From: Chryseobacterium sp. 52
Lineage (GTDB): Bacteria > Bacteroidota > Bacteroidia > Flavobacteriales > Weeksellaceae
NCBI RefSeq assembly: GCF_002754245.1
Contig: NZ_PEEX01000001.1
Location: 5,218,501-5,282,500 of the forward strand
Direction: 5' to 3'
Length of the DNA: 64,000 nucleotides
Shown here: piece after piece, positions 45,802 to 56,500 of the stretch
Numbering within the stretch: the stretch's first letter is position 1
Layout: each line of letters starts with the position of its first letter
Made by a program: the position numbers and the translations under genes
Notes under the pieces: generated by a model
Databases searched by the model: none
Seen by the model: the letters and a program-made list of their open reading frames with translations, nothing else
Told to the model about the DNA's origin: nothing

Positions 45802-45814
45802 TTATCAGCAACAT

Positions 45815-45843
45815 AATGAGCAGAATCTTTGATTCTGCTCATT
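45815..45843 (+). terminator. Terminator after the aroA-region genes
   Basis: Perfect 13-bp arms AATGAGCAGAATC and GATTCTGCTCATT with a 3-nt loop, then TTCTATTTATTTC. Confidence 0.85.
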
Positions 45844-45866
45844 TCTATTTATTTCTACTCACATAC

Positions 45867-45887
45867 TTATCCACAGAGTTATCCACA
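45867..45887 (+). promoter_or_regulatory. Pair of DnaA-box sequences
   Basis: TTATCCACA occurs twice as direct repeats at 45867-45875 and 45879-45887, 12 bp apart, in a 100-bp gap between convergent genes. Both copies match the DnaA consensus exactly. dnaA and other origin genes are not nearby. Could be a DnaA-binding site or coincidence. Confidence 0.5.
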
Positions 45888-45903
45888 ATTTATGAATAAC
45901 TTT

Positions 45904-47733
45904 TTATTTACGGATTCCATAGGCTTCCATTATCTTACTGAAGATCTCAGTATTTTCAAAAAGGCCGGTAAATTCCTGAGAATTGGGTCCGTAGGCAAAT
46001 ACGCTGGATGGAATGGATGTATGATCATTCGTACTGAAATTCCCGAATACCCAGCCCTCTTTAAGATTTCCGTCCAAAAGGGTTAAGCCTCCGGTTTCGT
46101 GATCTCCTACCACAATTACTAACGTTTCCTTATTTTCATCAGCAAACTTCATGGCTTTTCCTACCACCTGATCAAAATCCAACAGTTCAGTAACCAGTTG
46201 CTCCAGATTGTTACTGTGTCCACCACCGTCTGTCTGTGAAGCTTCCACCATCATAAAGAATCCTTTTTTATTCTCTTTTAAATCATTTAAAGTAAGATCA
46301 AAGGCATCAGCCAGCCAGTTCCCTCTACCATTGGTTATTCTCTGTGAGGCCAGTGGATCAATAACCAAAGTACGGCTGGTTATTTTACTGACTGATTTCA
46401 GATCCTGATAGAAATTAATCCCGGCATTTTTGATCTTTTGTACATTTTCCTGACTCAATCCGCTGGTTGGTCCTCCCATCAGAATTTTTGTTTTAGAGCT
46501 TACAAAATCTTTCAGAATGGGCTCTGAACTATTTCTGTTATCTGAATGGGCGTAAAAATCCGCAGGCGTGGCATCGGTAATATCACCTGTAGAAATCAAT
46601 CCGGAAACCATTCCTTTAGCAGCGATAATATCCGGAATCTGAGCCAGAGATTTCCTTGCTTCATCAACTCCTACAAATGTATTTTTTGTTTTCACGCCGG
46701 TTGCAAATGCTGTGGATCCCGGTGCAGAATCTGTGATATAAGCGTTGGAAGAATTGGTTTTGGACAATCCCGTAGATTTCATATTAAACACATTCAACTT
46801 TCCTTTGTTGGCGGTAAAAGCAGTATAATACTGAGGAAGAGAAGTTCCGTCCGGGATCAGAAGTATCACGTTTTTAACTTTTTTGCCGGCTCTGTCTGTT
46901 TTATAAGTAGGTGTATAAACATCGTAGTCCTTCGCATTTTTATAAAAATTTTTGGGAATGGTATTCATGAACTTTTTAAGATCAGAAATATGATCGGTAT
47001 TGATATAATCCACACCTAAGTCTATCAGATTCACCCAGGCATTTGTAAAATCGGGGGCTCCGTAAAAACGGATCGGCTTCTGCAGGGCATGTGTTTTCTC
47101 TACCGCGTTTTTTATCTTTTCCGTTTCTTCATCTCTTGGAATTCCTTTTCCGTTCCATTTAACCAGATCTGCAAAGTCTGCACTCAACATTCCGATTTTT
47201 TTCAACTGATCATCTGTATAATTTTTATCCAGATCACCGTCAAAATAAAGATAGTTGGGGTAATTTTTAAAATCTCCGGGCTGAGGACGACTTCCTGTTA
47301 TCACAATTTTAATTCCGGGGCAGCCGGTTATTTCAGGATACCGTTTCAATGTACTGACCAATGCATTCAGTGAGGTTTTATAGTCCTGTTTGATATCAAT
47401 AAGCAGCTGCAGTTTTTTACTGCCGTCCGGATAAATATTTCCTTTATTCTGTTTAATCTGCTTTGATATATTATCCAGATAAAGATTTTCAAGAGTTCTG
47501 CTCGCCGACAGTTCTTTTTCTGTGTGAGCTATCCATAATTTACCTTTTACCAGAAAGACATCTGCTTCTATTGAACCAAAACTGGCATAATACGCCTGCC
47601 AAAAAGGGATCTCCTGCTGATAATCATTATGTGAATGGGCATTGCCAACACTATATTTCAGATAATTCTGTGCCTGATTTTGAGCAAATACACCAAAGGC
47701 TATTACTGCTGCTATTTTCGTTGATAATTTCAT
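45904..47733 (-). CDS. Alkaline phosphatase fused to a phosphodiesterase-like domain
   Basis: A 609-residue exported protein. After the signal peptide, residues ~25-280 look like a PI-PLC/GDPD-type barrel (NAHSHNDYQQEIPFWQAY with HSHND, GSIEADVFLV with the metal-binding E and D, LLIDIK, and TDHISDLKKF near the end). From ~290 comes an alkaline phosphatase domain: NVILLIPDGT, the nucleophile site TDSAPGSTAFATGVKT, and VVGDHETGGLTL with metal-binding D and H. Alone, either half would handle phosphate esters; together they could open a glycerophosphodiester and then release phosphate from the product. The order (diesterase-like first) supports this. Substrate is inferred. Confidence 0.85.
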   Translation of the reverse strand: MKLSTKIAAVIAFGVFAQNQAQNYLKYSVGNAHSHNDYQQEIPFWQAYYASFGSIEADVFLVKGKLWIAHTEKELSASRTLENLYLDNISKQIKQNKGNIYPDGSKKLQLLIDIKQDYKTSLNALVSTLKRYPEITGCPGIKIVITGSRPQPGDFKNYPNYLYFDGDLDKNYTDDQLKKIGMLSADFADLVKWNGKGIPRDEETEKIKNAVEKTHALQKPIRFYGAPDFTNAWVNLIDLGVDYINTDHISDLKKFMNTIPKNFYKNAKDYDVYTPTYKTDRAGKKVKNVILLIPDGTSLPQYYTAFTANKGKLNVFNMKSTGLSKTNSSNAYITDSAPGSTAFATGVKTKNTFVGVDEARKSLAQIPDIIAAKGMVSGLISTGDITDATPADFYAHSDNRNSSEPILKDFVSSKTKILMGGPTSGLSQENVQKIKNAGINFYQDLKSVSKITSRTLVIDPLASQRITNGRGNWLADAFDLTLNDLKENKKGFFMMVEASQTDGGGHSNNLEQLVTELLDFDQVVGKAMKFADENKETLVIVVGDHETGGLTLLDGNLKEGWVFGNFSTNDHTSIPSSVFAYGPNSQEFTGLFENTEIFSKIMEAYGIRK

Positions 47734-48153
47734 ACTGCTGTTAAAAAGCTCATGGCTTTCGAAATGTAAAATTAAAACAGTTTCATCCGCCTGAACATTA
47801 AGGTTTTCTTATCTTTTCATTAAGAAAAAGGTATGATTCTATCTATCAAAAATACCAACAAGCTAAGCTACAAGGCTTTTTACAAAAGTTTTCATAAACT
47901 AAAAATTTCGTTTAAATTTAAAATAGGATCATCAGTTCAATTTAAGTTCGTGCTATTCAAAAATTTAAAATTCCATGGACGATTACCATTCATGCATGCA
48001 CTGAAGTATTTTACCTTATAATAAATAAGAGAGTTCATTTTTCTTTTTTTACATTTGCTGAAAATACGGTTGACGATGAGATACTTCATAAAGGATGTTT
48101 CGTAAGCAACCGGAATAAAATTGTAAAAAGTCTAAAAAATTATAACCCATTCA
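47734..48153. other. Gene-less stretch between alkaline phosphatase and SDR genes
   Basis: 420 bases. A 62-codon plus-strand frame (47833-48021) is rich in K and F and has no recognisable content; it is rejected as a gene. A small stem (TTTTCTTA/TAAGAAAA at 47804-47828) lies just before it. Nothing else is seen. Confidence 0.55.
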
Positions 48154-48942
48154 ATGACTATTATCATCACAGGAACCTCATCAGGAATAGGTTTTGTACT
48201 GGCCGAGTATTTCGGTAAAAAAGGCCATAAAGTATACGGTTTAAGCCGAAAACATACGGAAAGTCAGTATTTCAGATCGATCCCTACAGATGTTACCGAT
48301 AACGGTGCGGTTCAGAATGCTATTGCTGAAGTTTTGCAAACAGAATCAAGAATTGATGTTCTGATCAACAATGCGGGAATGGGAATGGTAGGAGCTGTGG
48401 AAGATTCTACCAAAGAGGATATTTTAAAACTCTTCAACCTGAACCTTGTAGGTTCTGTTCAGATGATGAGTGCCGTACTTCCGAAAATGCGTGAAAATAA
48501 ATTCGGAAAGATCATCAATATTTCGAGTATAGGAAGTGAAATGGGACTTCCTTTCCGAGGTTTTTATTCTGCCTCAAAATCTGCACTGGATAAGGTAACT
48601 GAAGCTATAAGATATGAAGTATATCCCTGGAATATTGATGTCTGCTCACTCCATCTTGGTGATATTAAAACGAATATAGCAGAAAACAGAGTAAGAACGG
48701 AAGTTTCCGCTCCGTACAAAAATGTATTCGACAAAGTTTACGCGTTGATGAATTCACATGTAGGCGATGGAACCGAGCCTCTGGAGGTAGCAACTTACGT
48801 TGAAAATCTTCTGAATAAAAATAAATGGAAAGCCCATTATTATTTTGGTAAATTCGGGCAAAAGATTGGAGTACCTCTGAAATGGATTCTTCCTCAGGGA
48901 ACGTATGAAAATTTAATGAAGAAATATAATAAACTGGACTAA
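48154..48942 (+). CDS. Short-chain dehydrogenase/reductase
   Basis: A 262-residue classical SDR. The nucleotide-binding motif is TGTSSGIG (G7-G13), NNAG follows strand 4, and the active site is YSASK (Y138, K142) with the preceding serine in NISSIGSEMG. Family members reduce or oxidise carbonyl compounds with NAD(P)H; the substrate cannot be told from sequence. It is on its own, with gaps of 200-400 bases on either side. Confidence 0.88.
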   Translation: MTIIITGTSSGIGFVLAEYFGKKGHKVYGLSRKHTESQYFRSIPTDVTDNGAVQNAIAEVLQTESRIDVLINNAGMGMVGAVEDSTKEDILKLFNLNLVGSVQMMSAVLPKMRENKFGKIINISSIGSEMGLPFRGFYSASKSALDKVTEAIRYEVYPWNIDVCSLHLGDIKTNIAENRVRTEVSAPYKNVFDKVYALMNSHVGDGTEPLEVATYVENLLNKNKWKAHYYFGKFGQKIGVPLKWILPQGTYENLMKKYNKLD

Positions 48943-49118
48943 TTTCAGTTATTTAAACAAATTATTTAATGATCATTTTAAACCCTCAGAATGTATTGGG
49001 TTGTTAAGAATTTTTAAGGTCAGCTTCGCTTTTTTGTTTTATTGTAAAACTCAGAATGATCTCTCTTAACTCAACTTAATTCTTAATACATCTCTTAATG
49101 GTTTAAACAAATTTAGAA

Positions 49119-50723
49119 TTGAAGCTGTTTCTAAAAATATTTTTTATCCTGTTCTGCGTTTTTGTACAAGCGCAGAAGAAGCAGTATTGGCTGGTTGACA
49201 CGGAGACGAATGTCAGAAAAAAGGTAAAAGATTCTGTTTCGGCGGTCAAATTTCTGGATTCTCTATCCCAGAGCAATTATTTCTTCACCAAGCTTAAGGA
49301 CGTAAAAATAAAAGGTGACAGCACGGAAATTTTCTACGATAAAGGAAAAAACTTTAACGAAACGTATGTAGATCTCTCTGATTCTATTGCGCTGAAATTA
49401 AAAATTCAGAAAGATTTTTTCACCAAAAACTTAGATTCGATTAAGAAAAATATCAGCAAAAGATATATTGATGACGGTTATTCTTTCAGCAGACTTAAAT
49501 CAAAATATAAAGGTCAGAAAAACGGGTATCCTGTTATAGAACTGGATATCAACAAAAATGATAAACGAACCATTGACGGTTTCGTGGTCAAAGGGTACGA
49601 AAGGGTTCCTAAAAGGTTTATGAAAAATCTTGAAAAAGAATTCAAAGGAAAGAACTACGATGATAAAAATCTTTTATCCATCAGCAAAAACTTTCAGAGC
49701 CATGCTTTCGTTACACTGGAAAGGCCTCCCCAAACTTTATTCACCAAAGATTCCACAAGCATTTACCTGTTTATGGAAAAGAAAAAGACCAATACTTTCG
49801 ATGGGGTGATTGGTTTCGGAAACGACAAAACGGAAAAATTCACATTAAACGGAACATTGAATGTGAACTTCAGGAATATGTTCAACGGTTTTGAAACGGT
49901 TAACCTTTACTGGCAGAGAAACCCCGATAAAGGGCAGACTTTTGACCTTCAGACTGATATTCCGTATCTGTTGAAATCTAATGTAGGAATGAATCTGAAA
50001 GTCAATATTTTCAGACAGGATTCTACTTTTGCGAACGTAAAATTCCTTCCGGCATTCTATTATCATATCAATAACCGCAACAAGATCGGGCTTAGAGGAA
50101 CTTTAGAAAGCTCCAGCATCATTGATACTTTATATGTTCAGGGGAAAGATTATAATAAAAAGGGACTCGGGATCTGGTTTGAAATGACGGAACCTACAGA
50201 TATTGATCTTTTTCTTTACAAAACAAGGATCAATGCCGGCTACGATTACCTGACAACGACTTATACCAAAGACAATATCAAGGCTAATCAGAACCAGTTT
50301 TATTTCTTTGGAGAACATAATTATCATATTTCCGGCAATCACTTCCTCAATATAAAAGCTGAAGGCGCCATGATGGATTCTAAAGTAGAGTTCTCTGCGA
50401 ATGAATTATACCGTTTTGGAGGATGGAATTCTATGCGGGGTTTCAATGAAAAATCTCTTGCCGCCGATTTTTATTATTACGGAGGTTTAGAATACCGTTA
50501 TCTTATTGGAAGTCAAGCCTTTTTTGACTTTTTCGGACAATACGGCCAGCTTAATAATAAATCGCTAAATGTGAAGCCGAAGCTTTATAGTGTCGGACTT
50601 GGTTTTAACTTCTTCATCCCTATCGGGCTTATGAGTTTCCAGCTTTCCAATGGTAATGAATTTGGAAATCCTTTTAAATTCAATGATATTAAAATCCACT
50701 GGGGAATCCTGAGCAGATTCTAA
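49119..50723 (+). CDS. BamA/TamA-like outer-membrane barrel protein
   Basis: A 534-residue outer-membrane protein. It starts at TTG: the next in-frame upstream ATG (49098) is followed by a stop, and only the TTG gives a signal peptide (MKLFLKIFFILFCVFVQAQ). Residues ~80-220 carry one or two POTRA-like segments (KRTIDGFVVKGYERVPKRFM) and the rest is a D15/Omp85-type beta barrel ending in a strand with aromatic last residue (IKIHWGILSRF). Members insert or translocate proteins at the outer membrane. It is convergent with the patatin-barrel gene. Confidence 0.82.
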   Translation: MKLFLKIFFILFCVFVQAQKKQYWLVDTETNVRKKVKDSVSAVKFLDSLSQSNYFFTKLKDVKIKGDSTEIFYDKGKNFNETYVDLSDSIALKLKIQKDFFTKNLDSIKKNISKRYIDDGYSFSRLKSKYKGQKNGYPVIELDINKNDKRTIDGFVVKGYERVPKRFMKNLEKEFKGKNYDDKNLLSISKNFQSHAFVTLERPPQTLFTKDSTSIYLFMEKKKTNTFDGVIGFGNDKTEKFTLNGTLNVNFRNMFNGFETVNLYWQRNPDKGQTFDLQTDIPYLLKSNVGMNLKVNIFRQDSTFANVKFLPAFYYHINNRNKIGLRGTLESSSIIDTLYVQGKDYNKKGLGIWFEMTEPTDIDLFLYKTRINAGYDYLTTTYTKDNIKANQNQFYFFGEHNYHISGNHFLNIKAEGAMMDSKVEFSANELYRFGGWNSMRGFNEKSLAADFYYYGGLEYRYLIGSQAFFDFFGQYGQLNNKSLNVKPKLYSVGLGFNFFIPIGLMSFQLSNGNEFGNPFKFNDIKIHWGILSRF

Positions 50724-50767
50724 TTATCCTCCAAAATAGGGTCAATATAAATAACTAAATTCTTCTG

Positions 50768-53134
50768 TTAGAATTTAAATCCTATACTAAAATACACTCT
50801 CCAAAAGTTAATCACATTATTTTTAGACACATTAATATTGATTGGTCCTAAGACAGATTCATAGCCCAGATTAGCGCCATACCCGTAGATATCCTGCCCA
50901 TATTTGAATGGAGAAAGTTCGTCACTTCCTTTTCCATAATGAAAGGAAGGAGTCAGGTAAAGGTTTTTATAAAATCTGTACTGAAGATCCAAGCCTGCTT
51001 TAGCCAAAGAATTTATCGGTCCTTCCTTTTGTCTGAAACCATTGAATTCCGGAGTAGTTCCTCCAAAATTATATTCGCTTCCTCCAATATTGTATTTCTG
51101 GTTTAAAAATAGATAAGGGGTTTCCTCTTCATTCGTATTTTTAGAAGAAAAGTGAGTTCCTAAGAAGACATTTCCTTTTACTGAAAGATTCTTAATAATA
51201 GGAAATACATAGTTTTCGTTAATGGCTAAGCTTGTTAAATCTTTCGGAACCATATAATAAAAAGTTCCAGGATTCAGATAATCATATAACTGAGGCTGGA
51301 TATTATTCAGATCGTATAAATTATATCTGTTTCCAAAATAATACTTTGCGGTAATCTGAAGGTTGTTTCCCGAGGTTGGATAGTATTTTCTGTTCAGATT
51401 ATTCTGATTGAATTTAAAGAAAAGATCAAAATTGTCATGCTGGTATACTTTTTTATCATAAATATAGGCTGTAGACTGGTCTATTTTATCCAAAACACGA
51501 TTGATTCTTTCTGTGCTGTATTCCACCCCGAATGAAACCATTGCATTAGGATGCAGGGTATAATTAACTGCTGTATTTGCAGTGATACTTCTGTATATAT
51601 AGCTGGGTGGGGTTACAAAAGTATTGTTTTCCTGAAATTCGTTAGCCAACCGCAGAATCAGATCATTGCTTTTCAAATGGGACATATTCGCCTCAGCACT
51701 GATCCACCAGCGGTATTTATTATCCAAAAATTTCTGAAACTGTAAACGCCCTTTGAACCGTTCTGAAATATCTAAAGTAGCCAGAGCCCGGATTTTAGAA
51801 GGAAAATTTCTGTACGTATAGTTAACGATAATACCAACAGACTGCTCATTGTCATAATGCAATGCAAGTTTAAAAGCTCCTGCCTTTACTCTTTTTATAA
51901 AAATATTCATGATCAGGCCTTCCTCAGAATCAGTGTAGGTATAGTATACTTTTTCATACTGTCTCAAACCAAAAACTTTGTCAACAGATTCATTTACTGT
52001 TTTTGCATCATAATATACCCCTTCTTCCAGCCCCATTAAATTCCTGATGCTTTCAATTTCTGAGGAATTGGTGAGCGGAGTTCCATTGTCTTCACTATAC
52101 GTAAATTTTATAGTGGGCTTCTTTACTTCTTCAATTAACCGGTGATCATAAATAATTCCCAGTTTACGCTGTTCATTGGCTAAGGCAACAAATTCCGGAA
52201 GATGCTTTTTAGCTTCCTGCTCTCCTATTCTAATAATTTCTTTATAGTCTTTAAAGTCTTTTGTCGTAAAATCATTGAGTGGCCCAACAAAATCAACCAT
52301 GATATCTGACATTTTCTTTTGGAGATTAAAGTCCTGAACGGAATGAAAAGCATGAGTCTGGTAGATCATTTTCATGGGGTTTTCGATCTCCTGTTTTGTA
52401 AAGAGTCTGAATCCTGTATACCCGCCAATAATATAATCAGCGCCCATATCCTTAACTTCCTGTACCGGAAAATTACGGTCAAGTCCACCGTCCACCAGCA
52501 GTTTTCCATCGATATATACCGGAGCAAAAGCTGCAGGAATAGCCAGAGTGGCCCGTATTGCCATAGGAAGCGATCCTTTTTTCTGCATAACAAGTCCCCC
52601 GTTCACAATGTCGGAAGATGTAAGTTCTACAGGAATAGGAAGCTTACTGAAGTCATTGATATGCTTTGAAGGAAAAGTAAGTGTATTAAGAACTTCTGAC
52701 ATGTATTGTCCTTCAATAAAAGAACCGGGCAACGTGGGAAAGCCTTTTACGACAGGAAACTCCAGAATATACTTATTGTACTCATCTTTTTCACTGATAT
52801 TGACTTTGTTATAAGGAATTTTATTACTTAAAACTCTCTTCCAGTTAGTCTTGTATATTGTTTTCTTCAACTCGTCTCCGGTGTAACCCATTGCATAAAG
52901 CCCGCCCAGAATCCCGCCCATACTGGTTCCTGTAATATAATCGATTCTTATTCCCAACGAATCAATCATTTTAATAATTCCTAAATGGGCAAACCCTTTG
53001 GCACCTCCTCCACTCAGAGCAAGACCGAATTTTGTGTCTTCGGTAATAACCGGGGGATTTGCTTTTATAGAGTCCTGAGCAGATAAAATAGATGTAGAAA
53101 AAATAAGCAGACTCACAATAATATTTCTTATCAT
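50768..53134 (-). CDS. Patatin-like phospholipase with outer-membrane barrel (PlpD-like)
   Basis: A 788-residue exported protein. Signal peptide (residues 1-19), then a patatin domain with the oxyanion loop SGGGAKG, the nucleophile elbow GTSMG (S71) and the DGG motif (LLVDGGLDRNFPV) that supplies the catalytic aspartate. After about residue 320 a POTRA-like segment and a 16-strand Omp85-like barrel follow, ending WRVYFSIGFKF. This is the layout of type Vd (PlpD) secretion systems, where the barrel exports or anchors a phospholipase A. It sits beside the BamA/TamA-like protein (convergent) and shares a 450-bp region with the SusC/SusD operon, so a role in lipid handling at the envelope is likely. 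Confidence 0.9.
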   Translation of the reverse strand: MIRNIIVSLLIFSTSILSAQDSIKANPPVITEDTKFGLALSGGGAKGFAHLGIIKMIDSLGIRIDYITGTSMGGILGGLYAMGYTGDELKKTIYKTNWKRVLSNKIPYNKVNISEKDEYNKYILEFPVVKGFPTLPGSFIEGQYMSEVLNTLTFPSKHINDFSKLPIPVELTSSDIVNGGLVMQKKGSLPMAIRATLAIPAAFAPVYIDGKLLVDGGLDRNFPVQEVKDMGADYIIGGYTGFRLFTKQEIENPMKMIYQTHAFHSVQDFNLQKKMSDIMVDFVGPLNDFTTKDFKDYKEIIRIGEQEAKKHLPEFVALANEQRKLGIIYDHRLIEEVKKPTIKFTYSEDNGTPLTNSSEIESIRNLMGLEEGVYYDAKTVNESVDKVFGLRQYEKVYYTYTDSEEGLIMNIFIKRVKAGAFKLALHYDNEQSVGIIVNYTYRNFPSKIRALATLDISERFKGRLQFQKFLDNKYRWWISAEANMSHLKSNDLILRLANEFQENNTFVTPPSYIYRSITANTAVNYTLHPNAMVSFGVEYSTERINRVLDKIDQSTAYIYDKKVYQHDNFDLFFKFNQNNLNRKYYPTSGNNLQITAKYYFGNRYNLYDLNNIQPQLYDYLNPGTFYYMVPKDLTSLAINENYVFPIIKNLSVKGNVFLGTHFSSKNTNEEETPYLFLNQKYNIGGSEYNFGGTTPEFNGFRQKEGPINSLAKAGLDLQYRFYKNLYLTPSFHYGKGSDELSPFKYGQDIYGYGANLGYESVLGPININVSKNNVINFWRVYFSIGFKF

Positions 53135-53587
53135 AATTGGTTCTCTTAAAATTACTGAACAAAGAATTTTGAATTTGTTCCAAAGGGATGATCTGATTTT
53201 CGGGCAAATATGGTTAGATTTTCATCAAACAGTAAAATATGAGCCCTGCTTTTCAAAGGATTTTTTTTGAAAAAACATCTCAGCAAATATACAATAGAAT
53301 TAGAACCTGCCTCTTCTATACTTACAGGAAAATAGCTTTAAAACGAAAAGTTTATTTTACAAAATGATTAATCCTGCTTTATTATTTGTATCCGTGTGAA
53401 ATAAAGTATGAATAACACCTTTGCCTACTAATCATTACTATTATTCTGAAAAAAAATGAATTGGAACCAGATTTCTTATGAAGAAAATATTAAATATTTT
53501 TGTTAAAAAATACTAAAATCGTATTTGTATTTTAATACCACATTAAAGTACAGGTAACAGTACACCGCTAAATTTGTCCTCAAAAAA
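53135..53587. other. Divergent regulatory region between the patatin gene and susC
   Basis: 453 AT-rich bases with no credible gene. The plus strand carries the susC -7 box at 53569-53576 and a second TATTTTTG at 53495-53502 without a usable -33. Expected promoter of the patatin gene not identified. Confidence 0.5.
53569..53576 (+). promoter_or_regulatory. -7 promoter box for susC
   Basis: TAAATTTG fits TAnnTTTG, 11 bases before the ATG at 53588; no -33 TTG is seen at the usual distance. Confidence 0.4.
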
Positions 53588-56500
53588 ATGAAGAAGACTT
53601 TAGCTACTTTTACTGTTTTTTTACTCCCCCTTTATCTTACTGCACAAGAAATCAACATTTCCGGAAATGTAAAATCCGAAAACGGCTCCAGTGTCTCCGG
53701 AGTTAATATTACCGACAAAAGCACCGGAAAAACTGCGGTGACCGATGAAAGCGGTAATTTTACAATCTCTGCCAACCCAAAAGACATCCTTGAATTTTAT
53801 GCTCCTGATTTTTCAATATATACTGTAGAAGTTTCTTCTAAAAGACAGTATTCTGTTGTTTTGAAAAAAGCTAATGAAAAACAGATTGAAGGGGTCGTGA
53901 TTACGGCTTTGGGTATCGCCAAAAAGAAAGAAAAAATTGGTTATGCAACTCAGGAAGTTGGGACCAAACAGTTTGAAACCATAACCACTCCCAGTATAGG
54001 AAACCTATTCTCCGGACAGGTTGCCGGGCTTAATATTTCCAACCCTACAGGAATGCAGCAGGCTCCGGAATTCACCCTGAGAGGGAACTCTAATCTGGTT
54101 TTCGTCATTGATGGTGTAATCGTAGAGAGAGAAGTCTTTCAGAATCTTGATCCTAACAACATTGAAAACATCAACGTATTGAAAGGAGCAACGGCTTCTG
54201 CTTTATACGGTTCAAGAGGAAGATACGGAGCTGTTCTGATCACCACTAAAAGTGCTAAAAAAAATGGCTTTTCTGTGGAGTTTTCACAAAACACGATGGT
54301 AACAACCGGATTTACCAATCTTCCGAAAACCCAAACTGAATACGGAAACGGATCGCACGGAAAGTATGAATTCTGGGATGGAGCTGATGGTGGAGTAAAT
54401 GACGGAGATATGATCTGGGGACCGAAATTTGTTCCGGGGCTGAAAGTTGCCCAGTGGAACAGCCCGATAAGAGACAAGCTGACCGGACAGGTTGTACCCT
54501 GGTATGGGGCAGTAACCGGAACTCAGTATAATGACAAATCAAGATACGAAAGAGTTCCCATCGACTGGACCTATCATGATAACTTAAATACATTCTTAAA
54601 GCCTGCCGTGATCAACAATAACAGTTTCGCAGTAAGCTATAAAAACAATAAAGATATTTACAGACTCTCCGGGAATTTTATGAATTATGACGACAGAGTT
54701 CCTGATTCTTACCTGCAGCGGTATGGCGTTAATTTTTCTTCTGAAAACCATCTTGGAGAAAAACTAATCTTTGATACCAAGTTCAATTTTAATCAGACTT
54801 TCACGCCTAATATCCCCAACTACGACTATAATCCGAGCGGACATATGTACACCATCCTAATCTGGATGGGAGCAGATGTAGATGGCAGAGATCTGAAAAG
54901 TCATATGTGGATACCGGGAAGAGAAGGGGTTGCACAGGCCAACTGGAATTATGCATGGTACAATAACCCGTGGTTCGGTGCCGAGAAATATAAAAATAAA
55001 AACAGAACCAATATAATCAATGCACAGACCGGTCTTGAATATAAGGCGACGGAAGATTTCTCAGTAAAAGGGAAGGTATCCGTTGTGGAAAACCATAATA
55101 AACAGGAAATATTAAGTCCTTATTCTTATTTTAACTACAGTGCTCCGAGAAGTGGTGGCTACCTTCTGAATGATTCCAAAACATGGAACCTGAATTCTGA
55201 TATATTAGCAACGTATAAGAAAAAAATATCTGATAATTTTGATTTCACAATCAATGCCGGAGGTTCTACATTCTATTATAAGAACGATATAGACAACGCT
55301 TCTACAGACGGCCTTAAAATTCCTGAATTATATGCTCTGGAAAATTCCACCGGTGCTGTAAAATATTATGATTATCTTAAAGAAAAGCTGATCTACAGTG
55401 CTTATTCAACCATAGATATCGGATTATACAATGCGTTTTTCATCAACGTTTCAGGACGTAATGACTGGTCTTCCACGCTTCCAAAAGCCAACAGATCTTA
55501 CTTCTACCCTTCTGCTTCAGTAAGTGCGGTTATTTCTAACCTTGTTAAAATGCCTGAAGCAGTAAATATGTTAAAGCTTTCAGCATCATGGGCCAAGGTA
55601 GCTTATGACTTCCAGCCTTATGCAACCAGAAATTATTATTTTAACAATAAAGGAGCTACTTACAACGGAAACCCAATGTTCAATTATCCTACGATACTGA
55701 ATATTGAAAATTCCCTGAAACCGGAACAGACCAAGTCTTATGAACTGGGAGTAAGCGCAGGCTTATTCAAAAACAGACTTACGTTGGATGTTACTTATTT
55801 CAGAACACTGGATTATAACAATATCCTGGAATTCCCGACTGCACCATCTTCAGGTTTTACTTCGCAATATGTGAACGGTAACGAGTACACAACGAAAGGT
55901 CTCGAAATCTCTGTAGGACTGGTTCCTGTAAAAACAGCCAATTTCACGTGGAGATCCCTGATCAACTGGAGTACTTACGAGCAGAAGCTGACTTCGATCT
56001 ATGATAATATGTCGAACTACAACAATATCAAGCCCGGTGAAAGGATGGATACCTACTATGATTATACCTGGAAAAAATCTCCGGACGGAAAAGTAATTCT
56101 GGATGCTAAAACGGGGATGCCTACAAGAGCAGATGCTCCAAGTAATTTGGGCCACTTTAATCCGGACTGGACTTTCGGTTTCAATAACACTTTTAAATAC
56201 AAAAAGTTCACGTTAAATATCGGAATCGATGGAAGTATTGGCGGAGTAATGAGATCCCAGGTCGTAGAAAAAATGTGGTGGGGCGGAAAACATCCGAATT
56301 CCACAGCCTACAGAGATCTTGAATATGCAAATCCCGGAACGTATTATTTTGTACCGGACGGCGTCAACTACAATGCTGCTTCAGGAACATATTCTCCGCA
56401 TACTAAACCCATCAGTTTCCAGGACTGGGCCCAGAATTATCCTTATCAGGCAAGGGTAACAGAAGACGAAAGTGAATTGTTTGCGAATGTTTTCGACAGA

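Noticed and set aside
47833..48021. 62-codon plus-strand frame between the alkaline phosphatase and SDR genes
   Set aside because: It is dominated by K and F codons, typical of chance frames in AT-rich DNA, and has no signal peptide, motif or promoter.
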